From contig JAXLZA010000002.1 of the NCBI GenBank assembly GCA_046351135.1, positions 124,001 through 188,000 of the forward strand: a DNA stretch of 64,000 bases, written 5' to 3'. The notes below the pieces were generated by a model, which made no database searches, was not told the DNA's origin, and saw only the letters and a program-made list of their open reading frames with translations. Below, piece after piece: positions 27,638-36,602 of this stretch (within the stretch, counting starts at the first letter, position 1; the number at the start of each line of letters is the position of its first letter). The position numbers and the translations under genes were made by a program. The DNA is from UBA4427 sp046351135. Its GTDB lineage: Bacteria > Myxococcota_A > UBA9160 > UBA4427.

Positions 27638-29131
27638 ATGCGCACGGACCTCGAAGACGCCGTCGATCCGGCCGACGCTCGGCGCATCCGCCTCGCGAAC
27701 GGCGGGGCGATCGTCTTCGAGGACGAGGGCTTCCGCCTGATCCGCTCGCGCGGACTCCGCCGGTCGCCCGTCCATCCCTACGCCTCCCTGACCCACGTCT
27801 GCCTGGCCGCCCGCGCGCTCCTGATCGGGACGACGCGCGGGCTCTACGTCGTCCGCAGCCGCGACTTCGTCGAGGCCGACCAGGGCCCCGCAGAGGCTCG
27901 TGAGCGCCTGATCGCCCGCGCCGCGGCCGGACCCGACGGGGCCGCCCAGCTGCGCGCCATGGCCCGCGTCGAGGCCCTCTCGATCCGTCCGAGCCGGCTC
28001 TGGTCGATCTGGGTGACGACCGCGCTCTGCCTGCTCGGCACGGCGCTCCAGCTGCGCGATCCGCTCCTCGACCAGATCGGCTCCTTCGTCCCCGAGCTCT
28101 TCGCCCGCGGCGAGCTCTGGCGCGGGATCACCGCCCACTTCCTCCACGCGCTCCCCGCCGAGCCCGGCCGCCTCGAGTCCTGGATCCCGGGGCTGCGCGG
28201 ACTCCCCATCCACCTCGCGATCAACGTGGGGGGCCTCTTCGTGCTCGGCCCCCTCGTCGAGCGGCCGATGGGGCGCCACCGGACCATCCTCGTGCTGCTG
28301 CTCGGGGGTGTCGGGACCGTCGCGGGGATCGTCGCTGCGGGGCATCACGAGGTCATCGGGGCGTCGGGTCTCGTCGCCGCGCTCGCCGGGGCGATCCTCG
28401 CCCTCGAGCTCCACCACCCCGAGCGGGTCCCGGCCGAGTGGCGTCTTCCGCGCCGCCTCTTCGTCGTCGCGGTCCTGCTGCAGTTCGGCCTGATCGATCC
28501 GCTGATGCGGAGCTTCATCGCCGGGGGCGCGCATCTCGGGGGCTTCGCCGGGGGCTACCTGGCCGCCTGGTGGCTCGGGGTCGCCGAGGTCGAGGCCGAG
28601 ACCGCCAGCGGTCGCCTGCGCTTCGCCGCCCATGCCGGGCTCGTCTCCGCCGCGGCGCTCTCTCTCGGCATCGTGCCCCTCGCGCGCCACGACCCCGCCG
28701 CCCTCGAGCGCCACGCGGCGCGCCTCCTCGACACGCCCGAAGCGCCCCATCTCTTTCTCCATGAGAACGCCGCCGCCTGGCTCCTCGCGACCGAGGGCCA
28801 CGCCTCGCCGGAGGGGATCGAGATGGCGATCCAGCTGGCGGATCGCGCGGTGCAGACGACCGACCGCATGCTGCCCGGCATCCTCGACACCCTCGCCGAG
28901 GCGCTCTTCCAGAGCGGCGACCGCTTCGGCGCCCTGGTGACGATCGAAGAGGCGATCCACCTCGCGCCCGAGGAGCGCTATTTCGTCGAGCAGCGCCGCC
29001 GCTTCACAGGCGAGCGCGATGCCAACGACCGCCCGCCCGAGCCCGGGACCGGGGGGGCCACCGAGGCACCCTTCGAGTGGGGAGACGAGCCCCCCGTCTT
29101 CGATCCCGACGCGCCGCAGATCACGCTCTGA
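27638..29131 (+). CDS. Rhomboid family intramembrane serine protease
   Basis: A 497-residue membrane protein. Residues about 1-110 form a soluble N-terminal domain with a beta-rich start. Residues about 125-320 form a six-helix rhomboid core: WRGITAHFLHALP, HLAINVGGLFVLGPLVERPMG, the catalytic Ser in VIGASGLVAALAGA, and the catalytic His in GGAHLGGFAGGYLAAWWLG. Residues about 360-450 are helical and repeat-like (DRAVQTTDRMLPGILDTLAEAL...GDRFGALVTIEEAIHLAPEE), consistent with TPR-like helices. The last 30 residues are acidic and disordered. Its substrate is unknown, and its place directly after the act operon may be accidental. Confidence 0.9.
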   Translation: MRTDLEDAVDPADARRIRLANGGAIVFEDEGFRLIRSRGLRRSPVHPYASLTHVCLAARALLIGTTRGLYVVRSRDFVEADQGPAEARERLIARAAAGPDGAAQLRAMARVEALSIRPSRLWSIWVTTALCLLGTALQLRDPLLDQIGSFVPELFARGELWRGITAHFLHALPAEPGRLESWIPGLRGLPIHLAINVGGLFVLGPLVERPMGRHRTILVLLLGGVGTVAGIVAAGHHEVIGASGLVAALAGAILALELHHPERVPAEWRLPRRLFVVAVLLQFGLIDPLMRSFIAGGAHLGGFAGGYLAAWWLGVAEVEAETASGRLRFAAHAGLVSAAALSLGIVPLARHDPAALERHAARLLDTPEAPHLFLHENAAAWLLATEGHASPEGIEMAIQLADRAVQTTDRMLPGILDTLAEALFQSGDRFGALVTIEEAIHLAPEERYFVEQRRRFTGERDANDRPPEPGTGGATEAPFEWGDEPPVFDPDAPQITL

Positions 29132-29183
29132 AGACCCCGCACCGCGCCGGGCCCCGCCCGCCGTCCGCGACGAGGAGGCGACG

Positions 29184-31007
29184 ATGTCCGATTCCTGGGA
29201 GCGGCTCGGCGACGAGCAGGCGATCCGCGACGTGCTCGCCCGCTACTGGCGCGGCATCGATCGCCGCGACCCCGGCCTCGTCCTCGGCACCTATCATCCC
29301 GGCGCCTTTGACGACCACGGCTACTACCAGGGCCCCGTCGAGGGCTTCGTCGAGACCCTCGCCCCCGGCGTGTGGAAGCACTTCGCGAACACCCAGCACT
29401 TCGCGGGCAACATCCAGATCGACTTCGTCTCCGCCGATCGCGCGCGGGCGGAGTCGTACGCGGTGGCCCATCACACCCGGCTCGACGGAAACGGCGAAGG
29501 CGGCGGCCCGGGCGCGGCCGGCACCGCCGCGCGCTCCGTCGCGTCGCGCCCGGCGTCCCGTGCGAGCACGTCCGGCGAATCCGCCCCGACCGCCCCGACC
29601 GCCCCGAACGGCCAGGACCTCGTCTGGGGCCTGCGCTACGTCGACGACTTCGAGCGGCGCGACGGCGAGTGGCGGATCGCGCGGCGGGTCTGTGCCTGGG
29701 ACTGGCACCGCGTCGACCCGGTCGGCGGCATCCCGCTCCCCGCGAGCTATTTCCGCGGCGCCCACTCGCAGGCCGATCCCGTCTACGCCCACCCGCGTCC
29801 CCACGGCCGCCGCGTCGAGCCGCGCGAGCTCGTGGCGAAGCAGGCCTGTCTCGAAGCGCTCTTCCGCTACACCCGGGGCGTCGATCGCTGCGACCTCGCG
29901 CTCGTGCGCAGCGCCTACCATCCCGACGCCTTCGACGACCATGGCGGCTACCAGGGCGACGTCGAGGGCTTCCTCGCGTGGGTGCGGCCGACGGTGATGG
30001 AGACGTTCTCGTGCACGATGCACAAGCTCGGCAACGTCCTCGTCGCGGTCGACGGGAATCAGGCCTTCGCCGAGACCTACGCCGTCGCCCACCACGTCGC
30101 GGCGCGCGGCGAGGGCGCCAGCGATCTCGTGATGGGCGTGCGCTACCTCGACCGCCTCGAGGATCGCGGCGACGGCTGGAAGATCGCCCACCGCCAGATG
30201 AGCTTCGAATGGGAGCGCACGCTCGAGATCGGCTCCCAGCGCGAGTATCCGGGCTTCCTGCGCGGGCAGCGCGACGGCAGCGATCCCGTCGTCGCGCCGT
30301 TCGGCCGCGCGGCCGGCGCGTCCTCTGGCGTGGCTTCTCGCGATGCGGCGGCTCGTGACGCGGCAGCCCGCGACGGGGCGGATCGCGCCCCGAGCCCGCG
30401 CGGCGGACCGAAGCAGATCGCCGTTCCTGCCGAGTACGCGGCGGTCGCCGATCGCGCCGCCATCCATCGCCAGCTCGTCCGCTACTGCCGCGGCGTCGAC
30501 CGCCGCGACCTCGAGCTCGTCCGCTCGACCTATCACCCCGACGCCTTCGACGACCACGGTAGCTACAAGGGCGACGTCGAGGGCTTCCTCGCCTTCGTGC
30601 GCGACGCGGTCCATGCGCGTTTCCGCACGACGATGCACAAGCTCGGCCAGTCGCTCATCGAGATCGACGGCGACGTGGCGAGGTCCGAGTCGTATGCGAT
30701 CTGCCATCACGTGATGGCGGAGCCCGATCCGGCGGCGGGGGGCGCCTCGGCGGTCGAGTCCGGCATGCCCGGAGGCAAGGGGGCTGCGATGGGATCGGAG
30801 GCCGGCTCGACCCGGACCCGGGACGTCGCCGACATGGTCATGGGGATCCGGTACGTCGATCGCTTCGAGCGGCGCGGCGGAGAGTGGCGGATCGCGCGGC
30901 GGGAGCTGCGCTGGGAGTGGGTCCGGACGGATCGGCTCGAGGCGCTCGATCCGACGTGGACGGCGGGACGGGCGGATCGGGAGGATGCGGTATTCGAGGG
31001 GGGCTGA
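29184..31007 (+). CDS. Protein of three tandem SnoaL-like domains
   Basis: A 607-residue protein made of three NTF2/SnoaL_4-type domains at about residues 8-190, 213-375 and 416-600, joined by Ala/Ser/Gly-rich linkers. Each starts with a similar helix (ARYWRGIDRRD, FRYTRGVDRCD, VRYCRGVDRRD), then a YHPxAFDDHGxYxG motif, then a THH/MHK-type strand and a terminal WRIA-R-x-x-x-W segment. The second and third domains are most alike. Single-domain relatives are common in steroid and aromatic degraders, where they act as dehydratase-, isomerase- or dioxygenase-small-subunit-like folds. The ATG at 29184 has GAGGAGG eight bases upstream. Catalytic role unknown. Confidence 0.85.
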   Translation: MSDSWERLGDEQAIRDVLARYWRGIDRRDPGLVLGTYHPGAFDDHGYYQGPVEGFVETLAPGVWKHFANTQHFAGNIQIDFVSADRARAESYAVAHHTRLDGNGEGGGPGAAGTAARSVASRPASRASTSGESAPTAPTAPNGQDLVWGLRYVDDFERRDGEWRIARRVCAWDWHRVDPVGGIPLPASYFRGAHSQADPVYAHPRPHGRRVEPRELVAKQACLEALFRYTRGVDRCDLALVRSAYHPDAFDDHGGYQGDVEGFLAWVRPTVMETFSCTMHKLGNVLVAVDGNQAFAETYAVAHHVAARGEGASDLVMGVRYLDRLEDRGDGWKIAHRQMSFEWERTLEIGSQREYPGFLRGQRDGSDPVVAPFGRAAGASSGVASRDAAARDAAARDGADRAPSPRGGPKQIAVPAEYAAVADRAAIHRQLVRYCRGVDRRDLELVRSTYHPDAFDDHGSYKGDVEGFLAFVRDAVHARFRTTMHKLGQSLIEIDGDVARSESYAICHHVMAEPDPAAGGASAVESGMPGGKGAAMGSEAGSTRTRDVADMVMGIRYVDRFERRGGEWRIARRELRWEWVRTDRLEALDPTWTAGRADREDAVFEGG

Positions 31008-31322
31008 GCCGGGCGGAGGGGATGAACGCCGAGCCGCGGCCCGTTTCGAACCGCGCGCGCGAGCGGATGCTGGGATCGCGCCGGGGACGGGGCAGGCCCG
31101 TCGCCGCGCCCTCTGGCGGGAGCCCGGGGTGTCGATTCACCCGATGGCCTGCCTCCCCCTCACAAGGAGCAACGAATCGTGGCCGGGGCGTGCGAGGCGG
31201 GGCGGGAGTTTCTAGTCTCTCGCCCGCCGGATCCCGACCCGGCCCGCTGTCCGCGGCCGTCGACGGTCCTCGGAGCCGAGCCCGGATCCCGCCACGACTC
31301 GCCAAGAAAAGGATCTCCCGCC
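31008..31322. other. Intergenic stretch, nothing recognised
   Basis: These 315 bases separate the triple-SnoaL gene from the cytochrome c lipoprotein gene. No open frame with protein-like content, RNA gene or clear repeat was seen. The promoter of the cytochrome gene presumably lies here. The sequence just before the GTG holds AAAAGGA, a ribosome binding site. Confidence 0.4.
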
Positions 31323-31889
31323 GTGACCGTACTTCGCCTCTCCCGCGTCGCGCTCTTCGCCTGCCTGGCCGGCCTGGCCTTCGGATGTGGCAGCGAGGAC
31401 GACTCGATCCCGAACCAGTCCGCCGACGCCCAGGCGATCCGTCTCAAGGTCCAGGCCGAGATGGAGAAGGATCGCTTGAAGCGCCTCGCGCCCCGGATGG
31501 CGGGGGCGGTCGCTTCGGCGAAGGCGTCGCCGTCGGCCTACGTGGCTCCGGCCGCGCCCGAGGCGTCGTCCGGCGAGAAGCCCGCGGCCCGGCCGGCGGC
31601 GGAGCTCTACGCGGCGAACTGCGCGTCCTGCCATGGGCCGAAGGGCGCGGGCGACGGGCCGCTCAGCGCGGGCCTCGTGCCGGCGCCGGCCAAGCACGCG
31701 GATGGCGCCTACATGAACGCCCTCACGAACGAGCACCTCTTCAAGGTCGTGAAGGAAGGCGGTGCGGCGGTCGGGAAGTCGGCGACGATGGCGCCGTGGG
31801 GGACCTCGATGTCCGACGAGGAGATCACGGGTCTCGTCGCCTTCATGCGTGGCCTCGCGGATCCGCCGTACACCGGCCCGATGCCCTGA
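31323..31889 (+). CDS. Cytochrome c class I-like lipoprotein
   Basis: A 188-residue exported lipoprotein with a lipobox-type LAFGC (Cys near residue 22). A charged helix (about 30-62) follows, then a class I cytochrome c domain with CASCH (Cys100, Cys103, His104) and the terminal helix EITGLVAFMRGLADPPYTGPMP. A Met in SATMAPWG is a good sixth ligand. The GTG start is taken because AAAAGGA precedes it and it begins the signal peptide directly. The gene stands alone between the SnoaL protein and the type III PKS operon. It may be an electron acceptor for the upstream complex III, but that is inference. Confidence 0.88.
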   Translation: MTVLRLSRVALFACLAGLAFGCGSEDDSIPNQSADAQAIRLKVQAEMEKDRLKRLAPRMAGAVASAKASPSAYVAPAAPEASSGEKPAARPAAELYAANCASCHGPKGAGDGPLSAGLVPAPAKHADGAYMNALTNEHLFKVVKEGGAAVGKSATMAPWGTSMSDEEITGLVAFMRGLADPPYTGPMP

Positions 31890-32032
31890 TCGTCGCTTGC
31901 TCGGGGCGTCGAGGCCCGGGGCCAAGTTCGGTCTGATCCCGGTAGGACGCTCCGCCTCGCGGCGAAGTCGTCTCGTCTCGGCGGAACCCGATCGGGACGG
32001 CGGATGTCCACCCGACCATCGGGGAGCGGGAC

Positions 32033-32869
32033 ATGGCCGCGGCGGACGCGCAGATCGGCGAGCTGGAGCGGTGGCGCGCGGTCGCGCTCGGGGTCGCCTG
32101 TCATGCGACCTTCCTCGCCGCGATCGCGTGGATGATCGCGAGCCTCCACGAGGGGCTCGCCCTGGGCCGCGGACGGCTCATCGGTCCCGCCGCCTGGGCC
32201 GCGAACGCCGCGCTCGCGCTCTCCTTTCCCCTGCTCCACTCCTGGCTGCTGACGCCGCGCGGCGCGAGCGCCCTCGATCGGCTGCTCGCCGACCGTGACG
32301 GCCGCCTTCGCTGCACGACCTACGCCTTCGTCGCATCGCTCCATCTGCTCGTCGTCTTCGGGCTCTGGTCGCCGGTCGGGCACCGGATCGCGCCGGCGGC
32401 CGACGGGATCCTCCACGGCCTTCGCGAGGGGCTCTTCGCCGGCAGCTGGGTCCTGCTCGCGCGGGCGATGTACGATGCGGGGCTGGACATCCAGTCGGGG
32501 TGGCTCGGCTGGAGCTCCGTCGTTCGGGGCCGCCCCCCGCGCTTCAAGGCCTTTCCGACGGGCGGGCTCTACCGCTTCACGAGGCAGCCGGTGTACGTCG
32601 CGTTCGCCTGCACGCTCTGGACGAGCCCCGTCCTCACGACCGACGGTTTGCTGATCGCCTCGATCTGGACGCTCTACTGCCTGCTCGGCCCGCTCCACAA
32701 GGAGCAGCGCCTGCTCGCCCGCGAGCCCGCCCGCTACCGCACCTATCAGGCCCGCGTCCCGTACTTCCTGCCGCGCCTCCCGCGCCGATCGCGCGGTCCG
32801 CTCGGCGCCGGCCCCGGTCCCGGCCCCGACCCCGACCCCGCCGCCGACGATGCCGGTGGAGCCGCCTGA
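32033..32869 (+). CDS. MddA/ICMT-like membrane methyltransferase
   Basis: A 278-residue membrane protein with five to six hydrophobic helices and the C-terminal PEMT/ICMT-type methyltransferase signature: LYRFTRQPVYVAFACTLWTSP, then HKEQRLLAREPARYRTYQ and VPYFLPR. This order (YR-x-RxPxY, EQxLxxxxxxYxxY, VPxxxP) is shared by methanethiol S-methyltransferase MddA and NnrU-like proteins, which bind S-adenosylmethionine at the membrane face. Its stop overlaps the start of the type III PKS gene (TGATG), so it is the first gene of the biosynthetic operon and probably methylates the product or an intermediate. MddA itself acts on methanethiol, and that activity cannot be excluded. The last 25 residues are Pro/Gly/Asp-rich. 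Confidence 0.8.
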   Translation: MAAADAQIGELERWRAVALGVACHATFLAAIAWMIASLHEGLALGRGRLIGPAAWAANAALALSFPLLHSWLLTPRGASALDRLLADRDGRLRCTTYAFVASLHLLVVFGLWSPVGHRIAPAADGILHGLREGLFAGSWVLLARAMYDAGLDIQSGWLGWSSVVRGRPPRFKAFPTGGLYRFTRQPVYVAFACTLWTSPVLTTDGLLIASIWTLYCLLGPLHKEQRLLAREPARYRTYQARVPYFLPRLPRRSRGPLGAGPGPGPDPDPAADDAGGAA

Positions 32870-33912
32870 TGCGCATCGCCTCCGTCGGTCGCGCGCTGCC
32901 GCCGCATCGCTACGAGCAGGAAGAGCTGCTCGAAGCCCTCGGCCGCGTCTTCGCCGGCGGCTTTCACAATCTCCGGCGCCTCGAGCAGATCCAGCGCAAT
33001 ACGCTGGTCGGCGGTCGTCACCTCGCGCTCCCGATCGAGCAGTATGCGGCGCTGCGCGGCTTCGGCGACGCGAACGACGCCTTCATCCAGGTCGGCCTCG
33101 AGCTCGCGGAGCAGGCGATCCGCGAGGCGCTCGCCCGGGCCGGGCTCGAGCCGCGCCAGGTCGACCACGTCTTCTCGCTCTCGGTGACGGGCATCGCGGC
33201 GCCTTCGCTCGACGCACGGCTCGTCAATCGCCTCGGGCTGCGCAGCGACGTGAAGCGGACACCGATCTTCGGCCTCGGCTGCGTCGGCGGGGCGGCGGGC
33301 ATCGCGCGGGCGGCGGACTACGTCCGCGCGTTTCCGCGCGAGACGGCGATCGTGCTCTCGACGGAGCTCTGCAGCCTGACGATCCAGCGCGGTGACGCGT
33401 CGATGGCGAACGTCATCGCGAGCGGGCTCTTCGGCGACGGGGCGGCGGCGGTCGTCGTCCGCGGCGCCGAGGTCCCGTCGACGGGCCCCCAGATCCGCGC
33501 GACGCGCTCGATCTTCTACCCGGACACCGAGCGCGTGATGGGCTGGGACGTGACCGACGGCGGCTTCCGCGTCGTGCTCTCGGCGGACGTCCCGGAAATC
33601 GCCGCGGGCCTGCGCCCGGACGTCGAGAAGTTCCTCGCGGAGCAGGGCGTCTCGCTCGCGGACGTCGGTGTCTTCGTCTGTCATCCGGGCGGACCGAAGA
33701 TCCTCGAGGCGATCGAGGGCTCCCTCGCGCTCCCCGCCGACGCCCTCGCCCGCTCGTGGCGCCATCTGCGGGCGGTCGGGAATCTCTCGAGCGCCTCGGT
33801 CCTCTTCGTGCTGCGTGATGCGCTCGACGAGGCCCCGGCGCCAGGGACGCTCGGGCTCGTTCTCGCGATGGGGCCGGGCTTCTGCTCCGAGCTCGTGCTG
33901 CTGCGATGGTGA
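32869..33912 (+). CDS. Type III polyketide synthase
   Basis: A 347-residue chalcone-synthase-type ketosynthase that extends a fatty acyl starter with malonyl-CoA and cyclises it to an alkylpyrone or alkylresorcinol. The catalytic triad is intact: Cys138 in IFGLGCVGGAAG, His272 in VFVCHPGGPKI and Asn305 in RAVGNLSSASVLFVL. GDGAAAVVV and the C-terminal LAMGPGFCSELVLLRW loop (GPG) complete the family signature. It overlaps the first methyltransferase gene and is followed by ICMT, ACP, fatty acyl-AMP ligase, flavoprotein and exporter genes. That context favours a lipid starter. Length is short of plant enzymes and typical of bacterial alkylpyrone synthases. Confidence 0.94.
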   Translation: MRIASVGRALPPHRYEQEELLEALGRVFAGGFHNLRRLEQIQRNTLVGGRHLALPIEQYAALRGFGDANDAFIQVGLELAEQAIREALARAGLEPRQVDHVFSLSVTGIAAPSLDARLVNRLGLRSDVKRTPIFGLGCVGGAAGIARAADYVRAFPRETAIVLSTELCSLTIQRGDASMANVIASGLFGDGAAAVVVRGAEVPSTGPQIRATRSIFYPDTERVMGWDVTDGGFRVVLSADVPEIAAGLRPDVEKFLAEQGVSLADVGVFVCHPGGPKILEAIEGSLALPADALARSWRHLRAVGNLSSASVLFVLRDALDEAPAPGTLGLVLAMGPGFCSELVLLRW

Positions 33913-33961
33913 GGCGGCGCATGCAGGAGCGGACCGGGCATCCGACCATGAAGAGACGCCG

Positions 33962-34540
33962 ATGCTGAAGACGCAGCTCGCCTATCTCGTGCTGCTCGGG
34001 CTCGTCGCCCTCGAGCGGGGCTTCGAGCTGCGGCTCTCCCGGCGCAACGCCGAGCGCGCCTTCGCCGCGGGCGGGATCGAGGTCGGTGCCGGGCATTTCG
34101 GGGTCATGCGCGCGCTGCACGCGGCGTTCTTCGTCGCCTGTGCCGTCGAGGTCGTGCTGCTCGATCGGCCCTTCGATCCGCGCGTCGGCCTCCCGATGCT
34201 CGGGCTCGCCGCCGCGGCGCAGGGGCTGCGCTACTGGGCGATCACGGCCCTCGGTCCACGCTGGAACGTCCGCGTCATCGTCGTGCCCGGGGCGCCCGTC
34301 GTGACGAGCGGGCCCTATCGTTTCCTCCGCCACCCGAACTACGCCGCCGTCGTCGCCGAGGGCATCGCGATCCCCCTGATCCACGGCGCCTGGATCACCG
34401 CCCTCGTCTTCACCCTCGCGAACGCCTGGCTCCTCGCGACCCGCATCCGCGTCGAGGAGCGCGCCCTCGCCGAGCACTGTCCGCAGAGCGAGCGCCTCGA
34501 TGCGCGGCCGCGCTTCGTGCCGATCGGAGGGAGCCGATGA
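33962..34540 (+). CDS. Isoprenylcysteine carboxyl methyltransferase (ICMT)-like protein
   Basis: A 192-residue membrane methyltransferase of the ICMT family with four to five helices. The C-terminal signature is VVTSGPYRFLRHPNYAAVVAEG, followed by TRIRVEERALAEH. Such genes sit beside bacterial type III polyketide synthases (as bpsB beside bpsA in Bacillus) and O-methylate alkylpyrones; this enzyme probably does likewise. The gene begins 49 bases after the synthase, and its stop overlaps the ACP start (ATGA). Together with the first gene of the operon it gives two distinct membrane methyltransferases for one product. Confidence 0.9.
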   Translation: MLKTQLAYLVLLGLVALERGFELRLSRRNAERAFAAGGIEVGAGHFGVMRALHAAFFVACAVEVVLLDRPFDPRVGLPMLGLAAAAQGLRYWAITALGPRWNVRVIVVPGAPVVTSGPYRFLRHPNYAAVVAEGIAIPLIHGAWITALVFTLANAWLLATRIRVEERALAEHCPQSERLDARPRFVPIGGSR

Positions 34541-34854
34541 GCGATCCGACGAACGCCCCGATGCGCGCGTCCTCGAGCGCATCGAAGAACGAGTCGAACG
34601 CCGGATCGGCCGGCGAGACGTGGACCGAGCTCGCGCGGCTCCTGCGCGAGCGCTTCGCCCACGCCGGCGACGTCACCCCCGAGACCGACCTCGTCGGCGA
34701 GCTCGGCCTCGACTCGATCCAGCAGCTCGAGCTCCTCGTCGAGCTCGAGAACCACTTCGAGATCGCTCTCGAGCCCGAGGGCGACGAGACGATCCAGACG
34801 GCGGGCGACCTCGTCGCCTGGGTCGACCGTGCGCGGCGAGGAGCGGAGCGATGA
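34537..34854 (+). CDS. Acyl carrier protein
   Basis: A 105-residue stand-alone acyl carrier protein with an N-terminal Ala/Ser/Asn-rich leader of about 28 residues. The phosphopantetheine site is Ser60 in ELGLDSIQQLELLVELE, a DSI variant of the usual DSL. The helix DETIQTAGDLVAWVDRA completes the four-helix fold. It overlaps the ICMT gene (ATGA) and the acyl-AMP ligase gene (ATGA), so stoichiometric coupling is expected. It probably accepts the fatty acyl group from the ligase and delivers it to the type III synthase. That route is inferred from context. Confidence 0.92.
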   Translation: MSDPTNAPMRASSSASKNESNAGSAGETWTELARLLRERFAHAGDVTPETDLVGELGLDSIQQLELLVELENHFEIALEPEGDETIQTAGDLVAWVDRARRGAER

Positions 34855-36602
34855 GCGAGACCCTCGCGACCCGCCTCGAGGACGCGGCCCGCGGAACCGG
34901 CACGATCACCTTCGTCGACCTGCGCGAGCGCGAGACGAAGCTGTCGCACGCCGAGCTCTACGACCGGGCGAGTCGCGCGGCGGCGGGCCTCGCGGCGCGG
35001 GGCGTCGTGCCCGGCGATCGGGTCGCGATCGTGGCGGCGACGAGCCCCGAGTTCTTCGACGGGTTCTTCGGGGCGGTGCTCGCGGGGGCGGTGCCCGTCC
35101 CGCTCTATCCGCCGGTCCGGCTCGGGCGCCTCGACGAATACCACGAGCGGACGGCGGCGATGCTCGTCGCGGCGCGAGTCCGGCTGGTGCTCGCCGATGC
35201 GCGGACGCTGCGCGTGCTCGGGCGCACGATCGAGCGGGCGCGCCCGGAGCTCGGGTGCGAGGGGTTGGCCGACCTCCGCGCCGGTCGCTCGCTCGTGCGC
35301 GCGCTCGACCCCGACGCGCTGGGCTTCATCCAATTCTCCTCGGGTACGACCCGCGCGCCCAAGCCCGTCGCGCTCACCCATCGCCAGATCCTCGCGAACG
35401 TCGACGCCATCGGCGGCGCGGTCATGTCGGGCATTCCCGAGCGGGACGGCTTCCGCCACGTCGCCGCGAGCTGGCTGCCGCTCTACCACGACATGGGCCT
35501 CGTCGGCGGCCTCTTCACGTCGCTCTTCCACGGCCGCGATCTCGCCCTGATCCCGCCCGAGCACTTCATCGCGCGCCCCGCGCTCTGGCTGCGGGCGATC
35601 TCGCGCCACCGCGCGTCGATCAGCCCCGCCCCGAACTTCGCCTACGCGGTCTGCGTCGAGCGGGTCCGCGACGCCGAGCTCGAGGGCGTCGACCTCTCGT
35701 CGTGGCGGGTCGCGATGAACGGCGCCGAGCCGGTGACGCCGTTCGTGCTCGAACGCTTCATCGAGCGCTTCGCCGCCTACGGGCTGCGGGAGGAGGCGCT
35801 GACGCCCGTCTACGGACTCTCGGAGGCGACGCTGGCGGTCACGTTCAGCGACCTGCGCGAGCGCTTCACGATCCGGCGCTTCGATGCGCGGGCCCTGCTC
35901 GAAGAGGGACGCGCGATCCCCGTCGAGCAGGCCGCGCGCGGGGGGACCGCGATCGCCTCCCTCGGTCCCGCGCTCCCGGGCTTCGCCGTCGAGATCCGGG
36001 ACGAGGCGGGGGCGCGGGTCGCGGAGGGCGTGCTCGGGCGCGTCCACGTCCGCGGGCCGTCGCTCATGTCGGGCTACGACGGGATGCCCGAGGAGACGGC
36101 GCGGGTCCTCGTCGACGGCTGGCTCGACACCGGCGACGTCGGCTTCCTGCACGCAGGCGAGCTCCATCTCTACGGGCGCGCGAAGGACCTGATCATCGTG
36201 CGCGGCCGCAATCACGCGCCGCAGGACATCGAGCGCGCCCTCGACGATCTGCCGGGGGTGCGGCCGGGGTGCAGCGCGGCGGTCGGTGCGCTGGCCGACG
36301 ACGGAAGCGGCGAGGTGCTCTGGCTCTTCGTCGAGCGCGCGCGGGAGAGCGACCAGCCCGACGCCGAGCTCGTCGACACCATCCGGCGTCGGACCCTCGA
36401 GCGCAGCGGCCTGCACGCCGCCCGCGTCGTGCTCCTCGCCCCTGGCACCCTCCCGCGGACCTCGAGCGGCAAGATCCGCCGCAGCGAGACCCTCGCCCTC
36501 GACCGTGCCGGTCGCCTCGTGCCGCCGGCGCCGGTCTCGCTGCCGCGGCTCGCCGTCGAGATGGTCCGCTCGCTCCGGGCGTTCTCCCGTGTCCGGGATT
36601 GA
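34851..36602 (+). CDS. Fatty acyl-AMP ligase (FAAL) family protein
   Basis: A 583-residue adenylate-forming enzyme that activates a fatty acid as acyl-AMP and loads it on an acyl carrier protein. It has the P-loop-like FIQFSSGTTRAPKPVALTH, the SWLPLYHDMGLVGG motif characteristic of FAALs, MNGAEPV, VYGLSEATLAV and DGWLDTGDVGFL. The hinge is GRAKDLIIVRGRNHAPQDIE, and the C-terminal catalytic Lys is in PRTSSGKIRRS. The LYHDMGL signature and the adjacent ACP favour FAAL over acyl-CoA ligase. Start ATG overlaps the ACP stop (ATGA); its end overlaps the flavoprotein gene by 14 bases. Confidence 0.92.
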   Translation: MSETLATRLEDAARGTGTITFVDLRERETKLSHAELYDRASRAAAGLAARGVVPGDRVAIVAATSPEFFDGFFGAVLAGAVPVPLYPPVRLGRLDEYHERTAAMLVAARVRLVLADARTLRVLGRTIERARPELGCEGLADLRAGRSLVRALDPDALGFIQFSSGTTRAPKPVALTHRQILANVDAIGGAVMSGIPERDGFRHVAASWLPLYHDMGLVGGLFTSLFHGRDLALIPPEHFIARPALWLRAISRHRASISPAPNFAYAVCVERVRDAELEGVDLSSWRVAMNGAEPVTPFVLERFIERFAAYGLREEALTPVYGLSEATLAVTFSDLRERFTIRRFDARALLEEGRAIPVEQAARGGTAIASLGPALPGFAVEIRDEAGARVAEGVLGRVHVRGPSLMSGYDGMPEETARVLVDGWLDTGDVGFLHAGELHLYGRAKDLIIVRGRNHAPQDIERALDDLPGVRPGCSAAVGALADDGSGEVLWLFVERARESDQPDAELVDTIRRRTLERSGLHAARVVLLAPGTLPRTSSGKIRRSETLALDRAGRLVPPAPVSLPRLAVEMVRSLRAFSRVRD

